A stretch of DNA of 64,000 nucleotides from Haemophilus pittmaniae (lineage in GTDB: Bacteria > Pseudomonadota > Gammaproteobacteria > Enterobacterales > Pasteurellaceae): the NCBI RefSeq assembly GCF_900186995.1, contig NZ_LT906463.1, positions 1,612,001-1,676,000 on the forward strand, written 5' to 3'. A program made the translations under genes and the position numbers. Under the pieces are notes generated by a model that was not told the origin of the DNA, ran no database searches, and saw only the letters and a list, made by a program, of their open reading frames with translations. Positions within the stretch are counted from its first letter, which is position 1. Every line of letters starts with the position of its first letter. Shown here piece after piece: positions 1-10,893 of the stretch.

Positions 1-1232
1 ACTGGAAGGTTTTGAATTGCGACATCGTGGATCAATTGATCGTAGGCACGTTGTAAGAATGTTGAGTAAATTGCCACCACCGGTTTATAACCACCGATAG
101 CCAAACCCGCTGCGAAAGTTACCGCATGTTGTTCGGCAATTGCCACATCAAAATAACGCTCAGGGAAGCGTTCGGAAAATTCCACCATACCGGAACCTTC
201 GCGCATTGCAGGGGTGATACCGATAACTTTGTCATCTCGTTCAGCCATTTCACATAGCCAGTCCCCAAAGATTTTGGAATAAGTTGGTTTAGCATTGGAT
301 TTAGGTAATTGGCCGCTGCTTGGGTCGAATTTAGGTACACCGTGGAAACCGATAGGATCGTTTTCCGCCGGAGCATAGCCTTTGCCTTTTTTAGTCTTAA
401 TATGTAAAAACTGCGGTCCTTTCAAATCGCGCATATTGCTTAGGGTAGCAATTAATTCATCAATATTATGGCCATCAATCGGACCAATATAATTGAAACC
501 GAGTTCTTCAAATAGCGTACTTTCCGGTGAAAACATCACGCCCTTCATATGCTCTTCGGTTTTTTTCATGAAATTCTTAACGGTGGGCACTTTATCTAAG
601 ATTTTTTTACTGCCGTCGCGTACCGTTGAATAAAGCGAACCAGAGAAAATGCGGGCTAAATGATTATTTAGAGCTCCCACATTTTTGGAAATAGACATTT
701 CATTATCATTTAGAATAACCAGCATATCGGTGTGTAATGCACCCGCATGGTTTAGTGCTTCAAAGGCCATTCCGGCAGTAATAGCGCCATCACCAATCAC
801 GCACACGGTCTTGCGGCCTGCGTTTTCTTTTTCTGCGGCAATCGCAACACCTAATCCAGCACCAATTGAGGTGGAGGAATGTCCAACGCTTAACACATCG
901 AATTCGCTTTCACCACGCCAAGGGAAAGGATGTAGGCCATCTTTTTGACGAATCGTAGGCATACGATCGCGGCGCCCGGTTAAAATCTTATGCGGATAGG
1001 CTTGATGGCCAACATCCCAAATTAACTGATCAAACGGGGTTTTAAAAATATAGTGCAGTGCCACAGTCAATTCCACAGTTCCTAGTCCCGATGCCAAATG
1101 GCCACTGCTTTGACTAACCGATTCCAACAGATAACTCCGCAATTCCTGACAAAGCTGCGGCAGTTGGGATTTATCCAACAAGCGTAAGTCTTCCGGTGAA
1201 TTAATAAGGGATAAAAGAGGGTAGTTGTTCAT
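1..1232 (-). CDS. dxs: 1-deoxy-D-xylulose-5-phosphate synthase (C-terminal part cut by window edge)
   Basis: Thiamine-diphosphate enzyme that joins pyruvate and glyceraldehyde 3-phosphate, the first step of the MEP isoprenoid pathway; it is cytosolic. The reading frame runs from an ATG at 1232 to the left edge, giving about 410 of the usual ~620 residues. The start reads [19 protein letters not shown], typical of the family, and the ThDP-binding stretch around GDGAITAGM is visible. The missing part is the C-terminal transketolase domain. It lies directly downstream of ispA and xseB on the same strand, the usual gammaproteobacterial order, so co-transcription is likely. Identification is firm; only completeness is unknown. 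Confidence 0.96.
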   Translation of the reverse strand, partial: MNNYPLLSLINSPEDLRLLDKSQLPQLCQELRSYLLESVSQSSGHLASGLGTVELTVALHYIFKTPFDQLIWDVGHQAYPHKILTGRRDRMPTIRQKDGLHPFPWRGESEFDVLSVGHSSTSIGAGLGVAIAAEKENAGRKTVCVIGDGAITAGMAFEALNHAGALHTDMLVILNDNEMSISKNVGALNNHLARIFSGSLYSTVRDGSKKILDKVPTVKNFMKKTEEHMKGVMFSPESTLFEELGFNYIGPIDGHNIDELIATLSNMRDLKGPQFLHIKTKKGKGYAPAENDPIGFHGVPKFDPSSGQLPKSNAKPTYSKIFGDWLCEMAERDDKVIGITPAMREGSGMVEFSERFPERYFDVAIAEQHAVTFAAGLAIGGYKPVVAIYSTFLQRAYDQLIHDVAIQNLP

Positions 1233-1261
1233 AGATTCGTTAGTCCTAAATATCCGCAAAA

Positions 1262-2155
1262 TTAATTTTTGCGATTGACAATAAATTCGGCAAGCGCGCG
1301 TAACGCTTTGCTATCAAAAGGAATATCAGCTAAAGCCTGTAATGCATCCTGATACAGTTCTTGGGCTTTTTGTTTGGCACCGGTAAGCCCCAACAATTTC
1401 GGATAGGTGCTTTTGTCTAAATTCAGATCGGAACCCGCAGTTTTACCGAGAGTTGCTGTTTCACCTTCAATATCCAAAATATCATCCTGCACTTGAAAGG
1501 CTAATCCAATAGCTTGCGCATAACGCTGTAGCTGTTTGGCAAGAGTTGTATCGTTAAAATGTGGTGAACAAATAAATCCCATCATTAATGCAGCATTAAG
1601 CAAAGCACCGGTTTTATTCCGATGAATTAATTCCAATTCGGCTAGGCTTACCTGTTTATGCTCGGAAATAAGATCCAAACTTTGTCCCAAACACATCCCT
1701 TCCACACCGGAAGCCTGTGCTAAGGTTTTTACCAACAAGAGTTTTTGTTCGGCTGAAATCACCGGAGTTTCGGTGAGCATTTCAAAGGCTAAGGTTTGTA
1801 ACGCATCTCCCGCTAAAATAGCAGTGGCTTCATCAAATGCGATATGACAAGTCGGTTGACCGCGGCGTAGGGCATCATCGTCCATTGCCGGCAAATCATC
1901 ATGAATTAGGGAATAGGCATGCACCGCCTCAATTGCCGCTGCCGCATAGTCTAATGCTTGCGGAGTAGCGCCCAACATCTCACCGGTGGCATATAACAAA
2001 AATGGACGCACGCGTTTGCCGCCCAATAATAAACCATGCTTCATTGCATCGCGCAATGGTGCTTGATGGCTGTCGATAGCATTTAAACGCGCACTGAGAA
2101 AATCATTGATACGTTGTTGTGTTTGCAACAATTCGTTAGCAAATTGATAACTCAT
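1262..2155 (-). CDS. ispA: (2E,6E)-farnesyl diphosphate synthase
   Basis: Condenses isopentenyl diphosphate with dimethylallyl and geranyl diphosphate to give farnesyl diphosphate, the precursor of undecaprenyl phosphate and quinone side chains. The protein has 297 residues, the usual length. The first aspartate-rich motif is DDLPAMDD at about residues 86-93 and the second is DDILD at about 224-228; both bind magnesium and the diphosphate. The start codon overlaps the xseB stop (TAATG), so translation is coupled, and dxs follows 29 bp downstream. Confidence 0.97.
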   Translation of the reverse strand: MSYQFANELLQTQQRINDFLSARLNAIDSHQAPLRDAMKHGLLLGGKRVRPFLLYATGEMLGATPQALDYAAAAIEAVHAYSLIHDDLPAMDDDALRRGQPTCHIAFDEATAILAGDALQTLAFEMLTETPVISAEQKLLLVKTLAQASGVEGMCLGQSLDLISEHKQVSLAELELIHRNKTGALLNAALMMGFICSPHFNDTTLAKQLQRYAQAIGLAFQVQDDILDIEGETATLGKTAGSDLNLDKSTYPKLLGLTGAKQKAQELYQDALQALADIPFDSKALRALAEFIVNRKN

Positions 2156-2394
2156 TATGAATTTCCTTGATAATCGGCTAATGGCGCATCGGCATTTTTT
2201 TGTAACAGAACTTGAATGCGTTGTTCTGCCTGTTGTAACCGTTCACGCCCTTGTTGAGCCAATTGAATACCGTTTTCAAATTCTTTTAAGGCTTCTTCCA
2301 AAGGAAGTTCACCACTTTCCAAACGGCTAACAATCGTTTCCAACTGTGCCAACGCGGTTTCAAAATCGATATCATTTGCCGCTTTACGTGCCAT
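2155..2394 (-). CDS. xseB: Exodeoxyribonuclease VII small subunit
   Basis: Small subunit of the single-strand-specific exonuclease VII. A short helical protein of 79 residues, with the family stretch [19 protein letters not shown] near the N-terminus. The frame stays open upstream to 2433, but the start at 2394 is preferred: it begins [11 protein letters not shown] and has an AGGAG ribosome site just ahead (on the minus strand), and it gives the family length. First gene of an xseB-ispA-dxs operon. Confidence 0.94.
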   Translation of the reverse strand: MARKAANDIDFETALAQLETIVSRLESGELPLEEALKEFENGIQLAQQGRERLQQAEQRIQVLLQKNADAPLADYQGNS

Positions 2395-2607
2395 TATCAA
2401 GGCTCCTTTTGAGACGAAAAAAATTCGCGCCATTGTACGCTATTTTGTTAATGATGTTAAAACCTAATTTCCACGATTCACGGGATATCCGCATTAAAAA
2501 TCAGCGTTTGGAAATAGTCGGCGGATCTAGGGTTGGAGGATTGCTAATAGACTTTTTCGCCGCATCGCGTAAAATACGCCGCATTTTTATTGAATCCGAC
2601 CCAAATT

Positions 2608-4056
2608 ATGAAATTTATCGTCAAACTTTTCCCTGAAATCATGATTAAAAGCGAAACTGTGCGTAAACGTTTCGCTAAAATTTTAACCAGCAATATTCGC
2701 AATATTTTGCAAAAGTTCGATAAGGAAGTTGCTGTGGTACGCCATTGGGACTACATTGAAGTGCGTTCTAAAAATGAGCAACACCGTCTTGAACTGATCG
2801 AATTGTTACAACGTATCCCAGGTATCCACCATTTTTTAGAAGTGGATGAAAAACCTTTTACTGATTTGCATCATCTATTCGAACTAACGTTAGCTGAAGT
2901 GGCCGAGAGTTTGCAAAATAAAACCTTTTGCGTACGTGTAAAACGTAAAGGCCATCATAGTTTCAGCTCTATTGAGGCGGAGCGTTATATCGGTGGTGGC
3001 TTAAATCAACATGTGGAATCTGCAAAGGTACGTTTGAAGAATCCGGATGTGACAGTACGCATTGACATTGAAGATGACAAAATGATGTTGATTAACGCTC
3101 GTCATCAAGGGCTTGGGGGTTATCCTATTGGCACCCAAGAGGATGTATTGTCATTAATTTCCGGCGGTTTTGACTCCGGTGTGTCTAGCTATATGTTATT
3201 GCGTCGTGGTTCTCGGGTGCATTATTGCTTCTTCAATTTAGGCGGAGCGGCACACGAAATCGGAGTGAAGCAAATGGCCTACCATATCTGGAATCGTTAT
3301 AGCTCATCGCATAAAGTCCGTTTCATCGCAATTCCGTTTGAAGCTGTTGTTGGGGAAATTTTGGAAAAAGTCGACAATGGCCAAATGGGGGTCGTACTAA
3401 AACGTATGATGGTGCGGGCCGCTTCTCAAGTGGCGGCGCGTTTTGATATTCAGGCGATTGTTACCGGTGAAGCACTTGGCCAGGTTTCCAGCCAAACCCT
3501 TACTAATTTGCGCTTGATTGACGAAGCGGCAGATGCATTGGTGTTACGTCCGTTAATCAGCCATGATAAAGAGCAAATCATTGCTATGGCTAAGGAAATT
3601 GGTACCGAAGATATTGCTAAATCCATGCCAGAGTTTTGTGGTGTGATTTCCAAGAATCCAACCATTAAGGCGGTACGTGAAAAAATTCTTGCCGAAGAGA
3701 GCAATTTTGATTTCAGCGTATTGGAACAAGCAGTACAAAATGCCGATTATCTAGATATTCGGCAAATTGCTGAGCAAACGGAAAAAGAGGTCGTCTCAGT
3801 AGATGCTGTGTCAGTATTGGGCGAAAATGATGTGATTTTGGATATTCGCAGTCCGGAAGAAACCGATGAGCGTCCGTTTGTGGCTGAAGGCCATGAAGTC
3901 ATGTTATTACCGTTTTACAAATTAAGCAGTCAATTTGGCGCGTTAGATCAAAGCAAAAATTATGTGCTTTATTGTGAACGTGGTGTGATGAGCAAATTAC
4001 AGGCACTTTATTTAAAAGAAAACGGTTTTTCCAACGTACGCGTATTTGGAAAATAG
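2608..4056 (+). CDS. thiI: tRNA 4-thiouridine synthase with C-terminal rhodanese domain
   Basis: Makes 4-thiouridine at position 8 of tRNA and, through its rhodanese domain, helps deliver sulfur for the thiamine thiazole. With the start at 2608 ([10 protein letters not shown]) it is 482 residues, the same as the E. coli protein; an earlier in-frame start at 2590 adds six unconserved residues and was not chosen. The order is ferredoxin-like/THUMP region, PP-loop pyrophosphatase motif SGGFDSG at about 183-189, a cysteine in PEFCGVISK near 344, and a rhodanese active-site loop CERGVMS near 456. It stands alone, followed at once by a dispersed repeat and a terminator. Confidence 0.97.
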   Translation: MKFIVKLFPEIMIKSETVRKRFAKILTSNIRNILQKFDKEVAVVRHWDYIEVRSKNEQHRLELIELLQRIPGIHHFLEVDEKPFTDLHHLFELTLAEVAESLQNKTFCVRVKRKGHHSFSSIEAERYIGGGLNQHVESAKVRLKNPDVTVRIDIEDDKMMLINARHQGLGGYPIGTQEDVLSLISGGFDSGVSSYMLLRRGSRVHYCFFNLGGAAHEIGVKQMAYHIWNRYSSSHKVRFIAIPFEAVVGEILEKVDNGQMGVVLKRMMVRAASQVAARFDIQAIVTGEALGQVSSQTLTNLRLIDEAADALVLRPLISHDKEQIIAMAKEIGTEDIAKSMPEFCGVISKNPTIKAVREKILAEESNFDFSVLEQAVQNADYLDIRQIAEQTEKEVVSVDAVSVLGENDVILDIRSPEETDERPFVAEGHEVMLLPFYKLSSQFGALDQSKNYVLYCERGVMSKLQALYLKENGFSNVRVFGK

Positions 4057-4057
4057 A

Positions 4058-4133
4058 TTTTTATATCAAGTGTAATAAAATCAATGGGTTATGTGTTATT
4101 TTTGCAAAAACTCTGATTTTTGAAGGGGCGTTT
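4058..4133 (-). repeat. Dispersed intergenic repeat with IHF-like core, copy 1
   Basis: Member of a family of twelve copies in this window. Read on the minus strand it runs from AAACGCCCC through a GTTTTTGCAAAAA palindrome to CCCATTGATTTTATTA. The opposite strand of that core reads AATCAATGGGTTA, a perfect match to the IHF consensus WATCAA-N4-TTR. It begins directly after the thiI stop codon. Its GC-rich end pairs with the next bases to form the terminator at 4123-4148. Confidence 0.85.
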
Positions 4134-4148
4134 CAAACGCCCTTTTTT
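4123..4148 (+). terminator. Intrinsic terminator of thiI
   Basis: Stem GGGGCGT / ACGCCC with a short loop and a run of six T. The upstream arm is the end of the dispersed repeat, so the repeat supplies half the hairpin. Confidence 0.85.
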
Positions 4149-4354
4149 GTTGGGGGGCTGACAATAGCATTTGAATAATGTCTGAAATTATGCCACTCAG
4201 GTCTTGATTTTGGCCTCTTAGGTGAAAGGAGAAATTTCTTTATTTATTTTTCTATATAACCACTTTGTTGTAAATTTCACAAAAGCACTAGGCAATTGCA
4301 TCATTAGCATTGTTATTTTTAGCTTAACTCCTTAGAATCCAAGCAGTTTTTATA

Positions 4355-4478
4355 GCATAACTCCGAGCTTGTTTAGCCTAAGTTTCCTGTATTGGAAATA
4401 TGGCGGCAACGCCAATAACGAAGTTCGTTATTCAGGGATACGTCGGAAACGGTTTATCCTCTCCATTTTTAGAAAGGT
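4355..4478 (+). promoter_or_regulatory. Probable molybdenum-cofactor (Moco) riboswitch leader of moaA
   Basis: The leader of moaA is highly structured. A stem TGGCG/CGCCA closes a GCAA tetraloop (4401-4414), followed by AATAACG/CGTTATT (4414-4432) and a helix closing a GAAA loop (4442-4453); the ribosome site AGAAAGGTG sits just after. The known Moco RNA motif lies in front of moaA operons in gammaproteobacteria and includes a GNRA tetraloop, so position and shape fit. I judged structure by eye, not with a covariance model. The 4150-4350 stretch upstream shows no gene. Confidence 0.6.
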
Positions 4479-4483
4479 GTGAC

Positions 4484-5497
4484 ATGCAATCTATCCCCAT
4501 TAAAAACGTGAACGGGGGACATTTAGTCGATCCGTTTCAACGTCAATACTATTACTTACGGCTGTCGATTACCGATCAGTGTAATTTTCGCTGTAACTAT
4601 TGCCTTCCTGATGGTTATCGTCCTGAAGCGAATAAACCACAGTTTCTAAGCTTAAGTGAAATTGATTATTTAGCGCGTGCATTTGCCGCTATGGGTACGG
4701 AAAAAATCCGTATTACCGGTGGGGAGCCGACCTTACGTAAGGACTTTTTACCGATCGCCGAAACGCTTGCTCAAATCGATGGTATTCGCCAATTGGCTCT
4801 AACGACTAACGGCTATCGTATGGCCAAGGATGTGGCAGCCTGGAAAGCGGCCGGTATTACTTCAATTAATGTTAGCGTGGATAGCTTAGATCCAAAGATG
4901 TTCCATCAAATCACCGGTATTAATAAATTTGATGAGGTGATGCGGGGCATCGATCTAGCTTTTGAAGTCGGCTATCAAAAAGTGAAAGTGAATTCGGTGT
5001 TGATGAAAGATGTTAACGATAGCGAATTTAGTCAATTTTTGGCCTGGATAAAAGACCGTCCAATTCAAATGCGTTTTATCGAATTGATGCAAACGGGCGA
5101 AATGGATGGGTTCTTCCAACGCCATCATTTATCAGGTCAATTGTTAGCAGATAAACTCCTCGAAAATGGTTGGCAATTGCAGCAAAAATCTCGTACCGAT
5201 GGTCCGGCAAAAGTTTTTCGTCATGCGGATTACCGAGGCGAAATTGGCCTGATTATGCCTTATGAAAAAGATTTCTGCGCTAGTTGTAATCGTCTGCGGG
5301 TGTCAGCAAAGGGTAAATTGCACCTTTGTTTATTTGGTGAGGAAGGCATCGAATTGCGCGATTTATTACAATCAGCCGAACAGCAACCGTTGTTACAGGC
5401 TCGCATTTTTGCGGCTTTACAAGGTAAACGTGAACACCATTATTTGCATCAAGGCGATAGCGGCGTGCGGGCGCATTTAGCATCCATCGGCGGTTAG
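4484..5497 (+). CDS. moaA: GTP 3',8-cyclase (molybdopterin biosynthesis, radical SAM)
   Basis: Radical SAM enzyme that, together with MoaC, converts GTP to cyclic pyranopterin monophosphate. The protein has 337 residues from the ATG at 4484 ([10 protein letters not shown]); the frame is open to 4400, but that stretch belongs to the structured leader. The N-terminal [4Fe-4S] cluster is held by C33, C37 and C40 (CNFRCNYC). The C-terminal cluster uses [18 protein letters not shown], and the chain ends in the family double glycine. It is the first gene of moaA-moaC-moaD-moaE; a Moco riboswitch probably controls it. Confidence 0.97.
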   Translation: MQSIPIKNVNGGHLVDPFQRQYYYLRLSITDQCNFRCNYCLPDGYRPEANKPQFLSLSEIDYLARAFAAMGTEKIRITGGEPTLRKDFLPIAETLAQIDGIRQLALTTNGYRMAKDVAAWKAAGITSINVSVDSLDPKMFHQITGINKFDEVMRGIDLAFEVGYQKVKVNSVLMKDVNDSEFSQFLAWIKDRPIQMRFIELMQTGEMDGFFQRHHLSGQLLADKLLENGWQLQQKSRTDGPAKVFRHADYRGEIGLIMPYEKDFCASCNRLRVSAKGKLHLCLFGEEGIELRDLLQSAEQQPLLQARIFAALQGKREHHYLHQGDSGVRAHLASIGG

Positions 5498-5579
5498 TAT
5501 TTCCCATTGCGGCATTTGCCGCTTTTTCTTTTCCATTGACGCCGCTTGGCGCAAGATAAAAAAACGATCAGATAAACTT

Positions 5580-6074
5580 ATGACTACATTTACCCATATC
5601 AATGCTCAAGGCGAAGCCAATATGGTGGACGTCTCCATGAAAGCGGACAGCGTACGCGAAGCGCGTGCGGAAGCATTTGTCACAATGTCACAAAATACTT
5701 TAGCAATGATTGTCGAAGGACGTCATCACAAAGGTGATGTTTTTGCTACCGCGCGTATTGCCGGCATTCAAGCGGCTAAACGAACTTGGGAATTGATCCC
5801 TTTATGCCATCCTTTATTGTTGTCCAAGGTTGAGGTAAATCTTGAGGCGTTACCACAGACCAATCAGGTACGCATAGAGTCCCTATGCAAATTAACCGGT
5901 AAAACCGGAGTGGAAATGGAAGCCTTAACCGCGGCATCCGTAGCAGCATTAACAATTTACGATATGTGTAAAGCAGTACAAAAAGACATTGTGATTGAAG
6001 GGGTTCGCTTATTAGAAAAAAGCGGTGGTAAATCTGGTCATTTTGTTGCCGATAAACAGGGAGTTGGCGCATGA
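5580..6074 (+). CDS. moaC: Cyclic pyranopterin monophosphate synthase
   Basis: Completes the MoaA reaction, giving cyclic pyranopterin monophosphate. It has 164 residues, close to the usual ~160. Family signatures are [12 protein letters not shown] near residues 76-87 and the [20 protein letters not shown] stretch near 111-130. It lies 82 bp after moaA and overlaps moaD by four bases (ATGA), so translation is probably coupled. Confidence 0.97.
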   Translation: MTTFTHINAQGEANMVDVSMKADSVREARAEAFVTMSQNTLAMIVEGRHHKGDVFATARIAGIQAAKRTWELIPLCHPLLLSKVEVNLEALPQTNQVRIESLCKLTGKTGVEMEALTAASVAALTIYDMCKAVQKDIVIEGVRLLEKSGGKSGHFVADKQGVGA

Positions 6075-6316
6075 TTAAAGTATTATTTTTCGCTCAAACC
6101 CGAGAATTATTAGGTCGTGATGAAATTACTGTGGAACCTTCTTTCAACAATGTGGAAGAATTACGTGCGCATTTGGCCGCACAGAATGAACGTTGGGCGT
6201 TGGCCTTACAAAAGGATAAATTGTTGGTTGCCGTCAATCAAACGCTGGTATCTTTGGATAGCCCATTAAGTGATGCTGATGAAGTCGCTTTTTTCCCACC
6301 GGTGACCGGAGGCTAA
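6071..6316 (+). CDS. moaD: Molybdopterin synthase sulfur carrier subunit
   Basis: Ubiquitin-like small subunit of molybdopterin synthase; its C-terminal glycine is thiocarboxylated and donates sulfur. It has 81 residues and ends PPVTGG, the required double glycine. It overlaps moaC by ATGA and is followed with no gap by moaE, its partner subunit. Confidence 0.96.
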   Translation: MIKVLFFAQTRELLGRDEITVEPSFNNVEELRAHLAAQNERWALALQKDKLLVAVNQTLVSLDSPLSDADEVAFFPPVTGG

Positions 6317-6769
6317 ATGGCGGATATTCAAATTGCGGTGCAATCACAAACCTTCGATCAAAATGCTGTCTATCAGTGGTTAAGTGAATCTCATTCAATT
6401 GGCGCTTCAGTGATTTTTGTTGGTAAAGTGCGTGATCTAAATTTAGGCGATAATGTGTCAAGTTTATTCTTAGAACATTATCCGGCAATGACCGAAAAGG
6501 CGTTACGTGAAATTGTTGAAGAAGCTTGTAGCCGTTGGCAGCTGGAACGGGTTTCGGTAATTCACCGAGTAGGCTTATTACATACCGGCGATGAAATTGT
6601 TTTAGTTGGTACAGCTTCGGCCCATCGTGGTGATGCTTATGCAGCCAATGAATTTATTATGGATTTTTTAAAATCGAAGGCACCTTTCTGGAAAAAAGAA
6701 CAAACAGATCAGGGCGAACGTTGGATTGAAGCCCGTGATAGCGATAAACAGGCCTTAACCAAATGGTAG
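6317..6769 (+). CDS. moaE: Molybdopterin synthase catalytic subunit
   Basis: Large subunit of molybdopterin synthase; inserts dithiolene sulfurs from MoaD into cyclic pyranopterin monophosphate. It has 150 residues, with SAHRGDAYAANEF near 101-113 and the lysines of KSKAPFWKKE (about 119-128) at the active site. The start codon abuts the moaD stop. Neither moaB nor mogA, needed for the next step, is in this operon. Confidence 0.97.
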   Translation: MADIQIAVQSQTFDQNAVYQWLSESHSIGASVIFVGKVRDLNLGDNVSSLFLEHYPAMTEKALREIVEEACSRWQLERVSVIHRVGLLHTGDEIVLVGTASAHRGDAYAANEFIMDFLKSKAPFWKKEQTDQGERWIEARDSDKQALTKW

Positions 6770-7212
6770 AGCAAGTAATAGCGGAAAATTTCTGGCAGCA
6801 TAAATCCTTGCTAGATATGAATGAAGCTGAATGGGAGGCTCTTTGTGATGGTTGCGGTAAATGTTGTTATCGTAAATATATTCAAGGGCGAGGTAAACGG
6901 GAGCGGTTGCTATACACCCGTATTGCCTGTAATTTATTAGATACACAAACCGGTAAATGTCGTAATTATCCACAACGTTTTATATTAGAAAGTGATTGTA
7001 CAAAACTTACTAAAAAGAATTTACCGGATTTTTGTTGGTTGCCGAAAACCTGCGCTTATCGCTTACTTTATGAAAACAAGCCATTACCTGATTGGCATCC
7101 ATTAATTAGCCATGATCCGGATTCAATACGTAAAGCCGGGGTATTAATTGCCGATGGCGTACATGAACGGGATGTGATTGATTGGTTTGATTTTGTGATT
7201 GAAGAAGCATAA
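6763..7212 (+). CDS. YcgN-type cysteine-cluster protein (UPF0260 family)
   Basis: Conserved gammaproteobacterial protein of unknown function, 149 residues. Cysteine-rich motifs CDGCGKCCYRKY near the N-terminus and further cysteines before residue 100 suggest metal or Fe-S binding, as in the zinc/iron-chelating CxxCxxxCC family. It overlaps moaE by seven bases, so it is translated with the moa operon; whether it serves molybdenum cofactor synthesis is inference from position only. A terminator follows. Confidence 0.85.
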   Translation: MVEQVIAENFWQHKSLLDMNEAEWEALCDGCGKCCYRKYIQGRGKRERLLYTRIACNLLDTQTGKCRNYPQRFILESDCTKLTKKNLPDFCWLPKTCAYRLLYENKPLPDWHPLISHDPDSIRKAGVLIADGVHERDVIDWFDFVIEEA

Positions 7213-7237
7213 AAGTAACATACTCAATCTTCTCTCC

Positions 7238-7272
7238 GGCGCGTATTTAAAATGCTGATTACGCGCCTTTTT
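7238..7272 (+). terminator. Intrinsic terminator of the moa operon
   Basis: Perfect 8-bp stem GGCGCGTA/TACGCGCC around a 14-base loop, followed by six T. It closes the moaA-to-YcgN-like gene group. Confidence 0.85.
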
Positions 7273-7325
7273 TATGCTAGAATTCGCCGTCATTTTTAAC
7301 CATAACCCAAATATTAGGAATATCT

Positions 7326-7799
7326 ATGAAAGTTTTAGAAGGCGCAATTGCCGCTCCTCAGGCAAAAATTGCGGTTGTTATTGCCCGCTTTAATAGTTTT
7401 ATCAATGAAAGCCTATTGGAAGGCGCATTAGATGCATTAAAACGCGTTGGCCAAGTAAAAGATGAAAATATCACATTGGTGCGCGCACCTGGGGCCTATG
7501 AATTACCGTTAGTGGCTCGTCGTTTAGCTGATAGCAAAAAATTCGATGCAATCGTTGCGTTAGGTACTGTAATTCGCGGTGGTACGGCCCATTTTGAATA
7601 CGTTGCCGGCGAAGCCAGCAGCGGTTTAGGGCAAGTTGCTATGCAGGCGGAAATCCCGGTAGCATTTGGGGTGTTAACGACTGAAAATATTGAACAAGCC
7701 ATCGAGCGAGCCGGTACCAAAGCCGGTAATAAAGGTGCAGAGGCAGCTTTAGTCGCGTTGGAAATGGTTAATCTTTTACAACAAATTGATGCGGCCTAA
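7326..7799 (+). CDS. ribH: 6,7-dimethyl-8-ribityllumazine synthase
   Basis: Penultimate enzyme of riboflavin synthesis; it self-assembles into a large cage. The protein has 157 residues, the normal length. Recognisable stretches are [15 protein letters not shown] near the start, [15 protein letters not shown] near 54-68, and [15 protein letters not shown] with the catalytic histidine near 90. nusB follows after two bases, a widely conserved pairing. No other riboflavin gene and no FMN riboswitch is visible nearby. Confidence 0.97.
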   Translation: MKVLEGAIAAPQAKIAVVIARFNSFINESLLEGALDALKRVGQVKDENITLVRAPGAYELPLVARRLADSKKFDAIVALGTVIRGGTAHFEYVAGEASSGLGQVAMQAEIPVAFGVLTTENIEQAIERAGTKAGNKGAEAALVALEMVNLLQQIDAA

Positions 7800-7801
7800 T
7801 C

Positions 7802-8239
7802 ATGACAGATAATCAAAAACCGATGAAAAAAGTTTCGCCACGTCGTCGTGCCCGTGAATGTGCGGTACAAGCCTTATATTCTTGGGCTATTTCAGGTAAT
7901 GCGCCGGAACAGGTAGAATTAGCATTCGTCGTAGACCAGGATTTAAAAGGTGTAGATAAACCTTATTTCAGTCGTCTTTTCCGTCAAACTGTAGTCAATG
8001 TGGATACCGTGGATTTCACAATGAGCCATTATTTGGATCGTGAATTAAACGAATTAGACCCAATTGAACGTGCAATTTTGCGTCTTGCAGTATATGAATT
8101 ACAGTTTGAACCTGATGTCCCTTACAAAGTCGCAATTAATGAGGCGATTGAAGTTGCTAAGGTATTTGGTGCTGAAGAAAGCCATAAATATATTAATGGC
8201 GTGTTGGATAAAATTGCGCCTGCGTTAGGCCGAAAATAG
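7802..8239 (+). CDS. nusB: Transcription antitermination protein NusB
   Basis: All-helical RNA-binding protein that binds boxA with ribosomal protein S10 in rRNA antitermination complexes. It has 145 residues with the family pattern [15 protein letters not shown] near the N-terminus and [18 protein letters not shown] in the middle. Two bases separate it from ribH, and a strong terminator follows. Confidence 0.97.
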   Translation: MTDNQKPMKKVSPRRRARECAVQALYSWAISGNAPEQVELAFVVDQDLKGVDKPYFSRLFRQTVVNVDTVDFTMSHYLDRELNELDPIERAILRLAVYELQFEPDVPYKVAINEAIEVAKVFGAEESHKYINGVLDKIAPALGRK

Positions 8240-8249
8240 TCGTTATCGC

Positions 8250-8280
8250 AAGGGCAGACCATTAAGTCTGCCCTTATTTT
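8250..8280 (+). terminator. Intrinsic terminator after nusB
   Basis: Ten-bp perfect stem AAGGGCAGAC/GTCTGCCCTT with a six-base loop, followed by ATTTTATT. The T run is interrupted, so some read-through into pgpA is possible. Confidence 0.75.
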
Positions 8281-8301
8281 ATTTATTTGTGCGAGGCAAA
8301 A

Positions 8302-8784
8302 ATGGATAAGCCGTTAGATAAAATTAAATTAAAAAATCCTGTACATTTACTCGCCGTTGGTTTTGGCTCTGGATTGTTACGTCCCGCCCCCGGCACCTGG
8401 GGTAGTTTAGCCGCATTATTTATCGGTACGCCATTATTGATGTTGCTTGAGATAAAGGGATTTCTACTGTTTACCTTAATTTGTTTCGTATTAGGCTGTT
8501 ATTTATGTCAAAAAACCGCTGACGATATGGGCGTACATGATCATGGTGCGATAGTGTGGGATGAATTCGTTGGAATGTTTCTGGTGATGGCCGCATTGCC
8601 TTCGCTGAGTTGGTCTTGGTTACTCACGGCATTTGTATTGTTTCGTTTGTTTGATATTTTCAAACCTTGGCCGATACGCTATTTCGACCAGAAATTAGAG
8701 AGCGGTTTCGGTATTATGATCGATGATGTATTAGCAGCCAGCTATGGTGTGTTAATAGTCATTGTGCTACGGAATTTGTTTTAG
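8302..8784 (+). CDS. pgpA: Phosphatidylglycerophosphatase A
   Basis: Integral inner-membrane phosphatase that removes phosphate from phosphatidylglycerophosphate. It has 160 residues from the ATG at 8302, which has a GAGG ribosome site; an in-frame TTG at 8287 is less likely. Hydrophobic segments alternate with the motifs GLLRPAPGTWGSLAA and WDEFVGM, which hold the acidic catalytic residues of this family. The next gene begins directly after the stop codon. Confidence 0.94.
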   Translation: MDKPLDKIKLKNPVHLLAVGFGSGLLRPAPGTWGSLAALFIGTPLLMLLEIKGFLLFTLICFVLGCYLCQKTADDMGVHDHGAIVWDEFVGMFLVMAALPSLSWSWLLTAFVLFRLFDIFKPWPIRYFDQKLESGFGIMIDDVLAASYGVLIVIVLRNLF

Positions 8785-9420
8785 ATGCTAAATCTGCTGA
8801 TTGTTAATTTATTTGGACTACTATCGCCCGGTCCTGATTTCTTTTATGTTAGCCGAGTGGCCGCAATGAGTTCGCGTCGTGATGCATTATGTGCGGTCAT
8901 CGGTATCAGCTTGGGGGTATTTATTTGGGCGAGTGCCACCATTTTGGGGTTGGCTGTGTTATTTACCGCAATGCCGGCGGTGCAGGGCATTATCATGATG
9001 TTAGGCGGTAGCTATTTAATTTATTTAGGTAGCCAAATGGTGCTGGTGCGCGAAAACGTGGCCTTTGCGGATACCGGCTTTAAACAAATTCAATATAAAA
9101 ATGATGCTTGGAAGGAAATTCGCAAAGCCTTATGGGTCAATCTTTCCAATGCTAAGGTTGTCATTTTTTTCAGCAGTGTGATGTCGATGGTATTGAACGG
9201 TTTACATGAGCCGATTCAAATGCTCACTGCTTTAATGGCTATTGTGACGGAATGTTTTCTCTATTTTTATATTATTTCTGTGTTATTTTCCCGTCCAATA
9301 GCAAAACGTTTTTATAGCTGTTATAGCCGCTACATTGATAATGCGGCTGGCGTTATTTTTATCTTATTCGGCCTGTTTTTAATTTACAGCGGCGCCGTTG
9401 AAACCATTCAATCCCTTTAA
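8785..9420 (+). CDS. LysE/RhtB-family amino-acid exporter
   Basis: Membrane protein of 211 residues with about five or six hydrophobic segments and the family signature LLSPGPDFFYVSR near residues 11-24. Members export amino acids such as lysine, threonine or homoserine; the substrate here cannot be read from sequence. It starts immediately after pgpA and sits nine bases ahead of dapB, a lysine-pathway gene, which makes an amino-acid role attractive but unproven. Confidence 0.88.
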   Translation: MLNLLIVNLFGLLSPGPDFFYVSRVAAMSSRRDALCAVIGISLGVFIWASATILGLAVLFTAMPAVQGIIMMLGGSYLIYLGSQMVLVRENVAFADTGFKQIQYKNDAWKEIRKALWVNLSNAKVVIFFSSVMSMVLNGLHEPIQMLTALMAIVTECFLYFYIISVLFSRPIAKRFYSCYSRYIDNAAGVIFILFGLFLIYSGAVETIQSL

Positions 9421-10242
<822 letters not shown>

Positions 10243-10279
10243 CGGTTGTCTTTGTTTTTTTAATACACTTACCATATAA

Positions 10280-10312
10280 AGGCACGCGCTTCTCAGCGGG
10301 TGCCTATTTTTT
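10280..10312 (+). terminator. Intrinsic terminator of dapB
   Basis: Stem AGGCAC-GCGC / GCG-GGTGCCT with one mismatch and a six-base loop, followed by ATTTTTTAAG. Confidence 0.75.
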
Positions 10313-10348
10313 AAGTAACTAGCAGTAATACCAAATAGAGGATAAATA

Positions 10349-10813
10349 ATGGCTTATCATGTTTCTTTAGTGAACACGGAAGATAATTCTCATAAATTAA
10401 TCTTTAATAAAAATGGTTTTAGAGATTTCCTCTTGAAAGAATTCAACATGCAGGAATCCTTAGATGAACATGGTCAGCTTGAATTCTATTATGACAAGGA
10501 AGATGAATCTTTTACTATTTTTTATACGGAAGGGATTGAGGGCGAATATTACATTAATACTACGGATGATGAACATATTGAGAAATTGATCGCCATTGCC
10601 AACAAACTAAATGATGGCACAAGAGTAAGAGGTGATGAAGGTGAAACATATCTCTCTTTAGAAGAGGTATATATTCACCCGGATGACATCCAAGTAACAC
10701 ATTTATCTTTGATGGAGCGATTTAAACGATGGGTTCGGCGTAATACATGTCCCATTATATGGGGGGGTATTAGCATTAGCCTATTGATGTATAAAATCAT
10801 TACGCGTGGATAA
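10349..10813 (+). CDS. Hypothetical acidic protein with C-terminal membrane anchor
   Basis: I do not recognise this 154-residue protein. The first ~125 residues are soluble and acidic. A cluster of basic residues (RFKRWVRRN) precedes one hydrophobic segment, WGGISISLLMYKII, at the extreme C-terminus, suggesting a tail-anchored inner-membrane protein facing the cytoplasm. A good ribosome site (AGAGGA) precedes the ATG. It stands alone between the dapB terminator and a convergent ferredoxin gene. Confidence 0.7.
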   Translation: MAYHVSLVNTEDNSHKLIFNKNGFRDFLLKEFNMQESLDEHGQLEFYYDKEDESFTIFYTEGIEGEYYINTTDDEHIEKLIAIANKLNDGTRVRGDEGETYLSLEEVYIHPDDIQVTHLSLMERFKRWVRRNTCPIIWGGISISLLMYKIITRG

Positions 10814-10893
10814 GCAAGATAGTTTTAAGTAGCTTACATAAAATACAATGAGCTCAAGGCTGTTAGGGGAAAGTATCTTAATAAATATGCTTA

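Noticed and set aside
4400..4483. Longer MoaA with a start at 4400
   Set aside because: These bases form the hairpins of the riboswitch-like leader; the protein from 4484 matches the known MoaA start and length.
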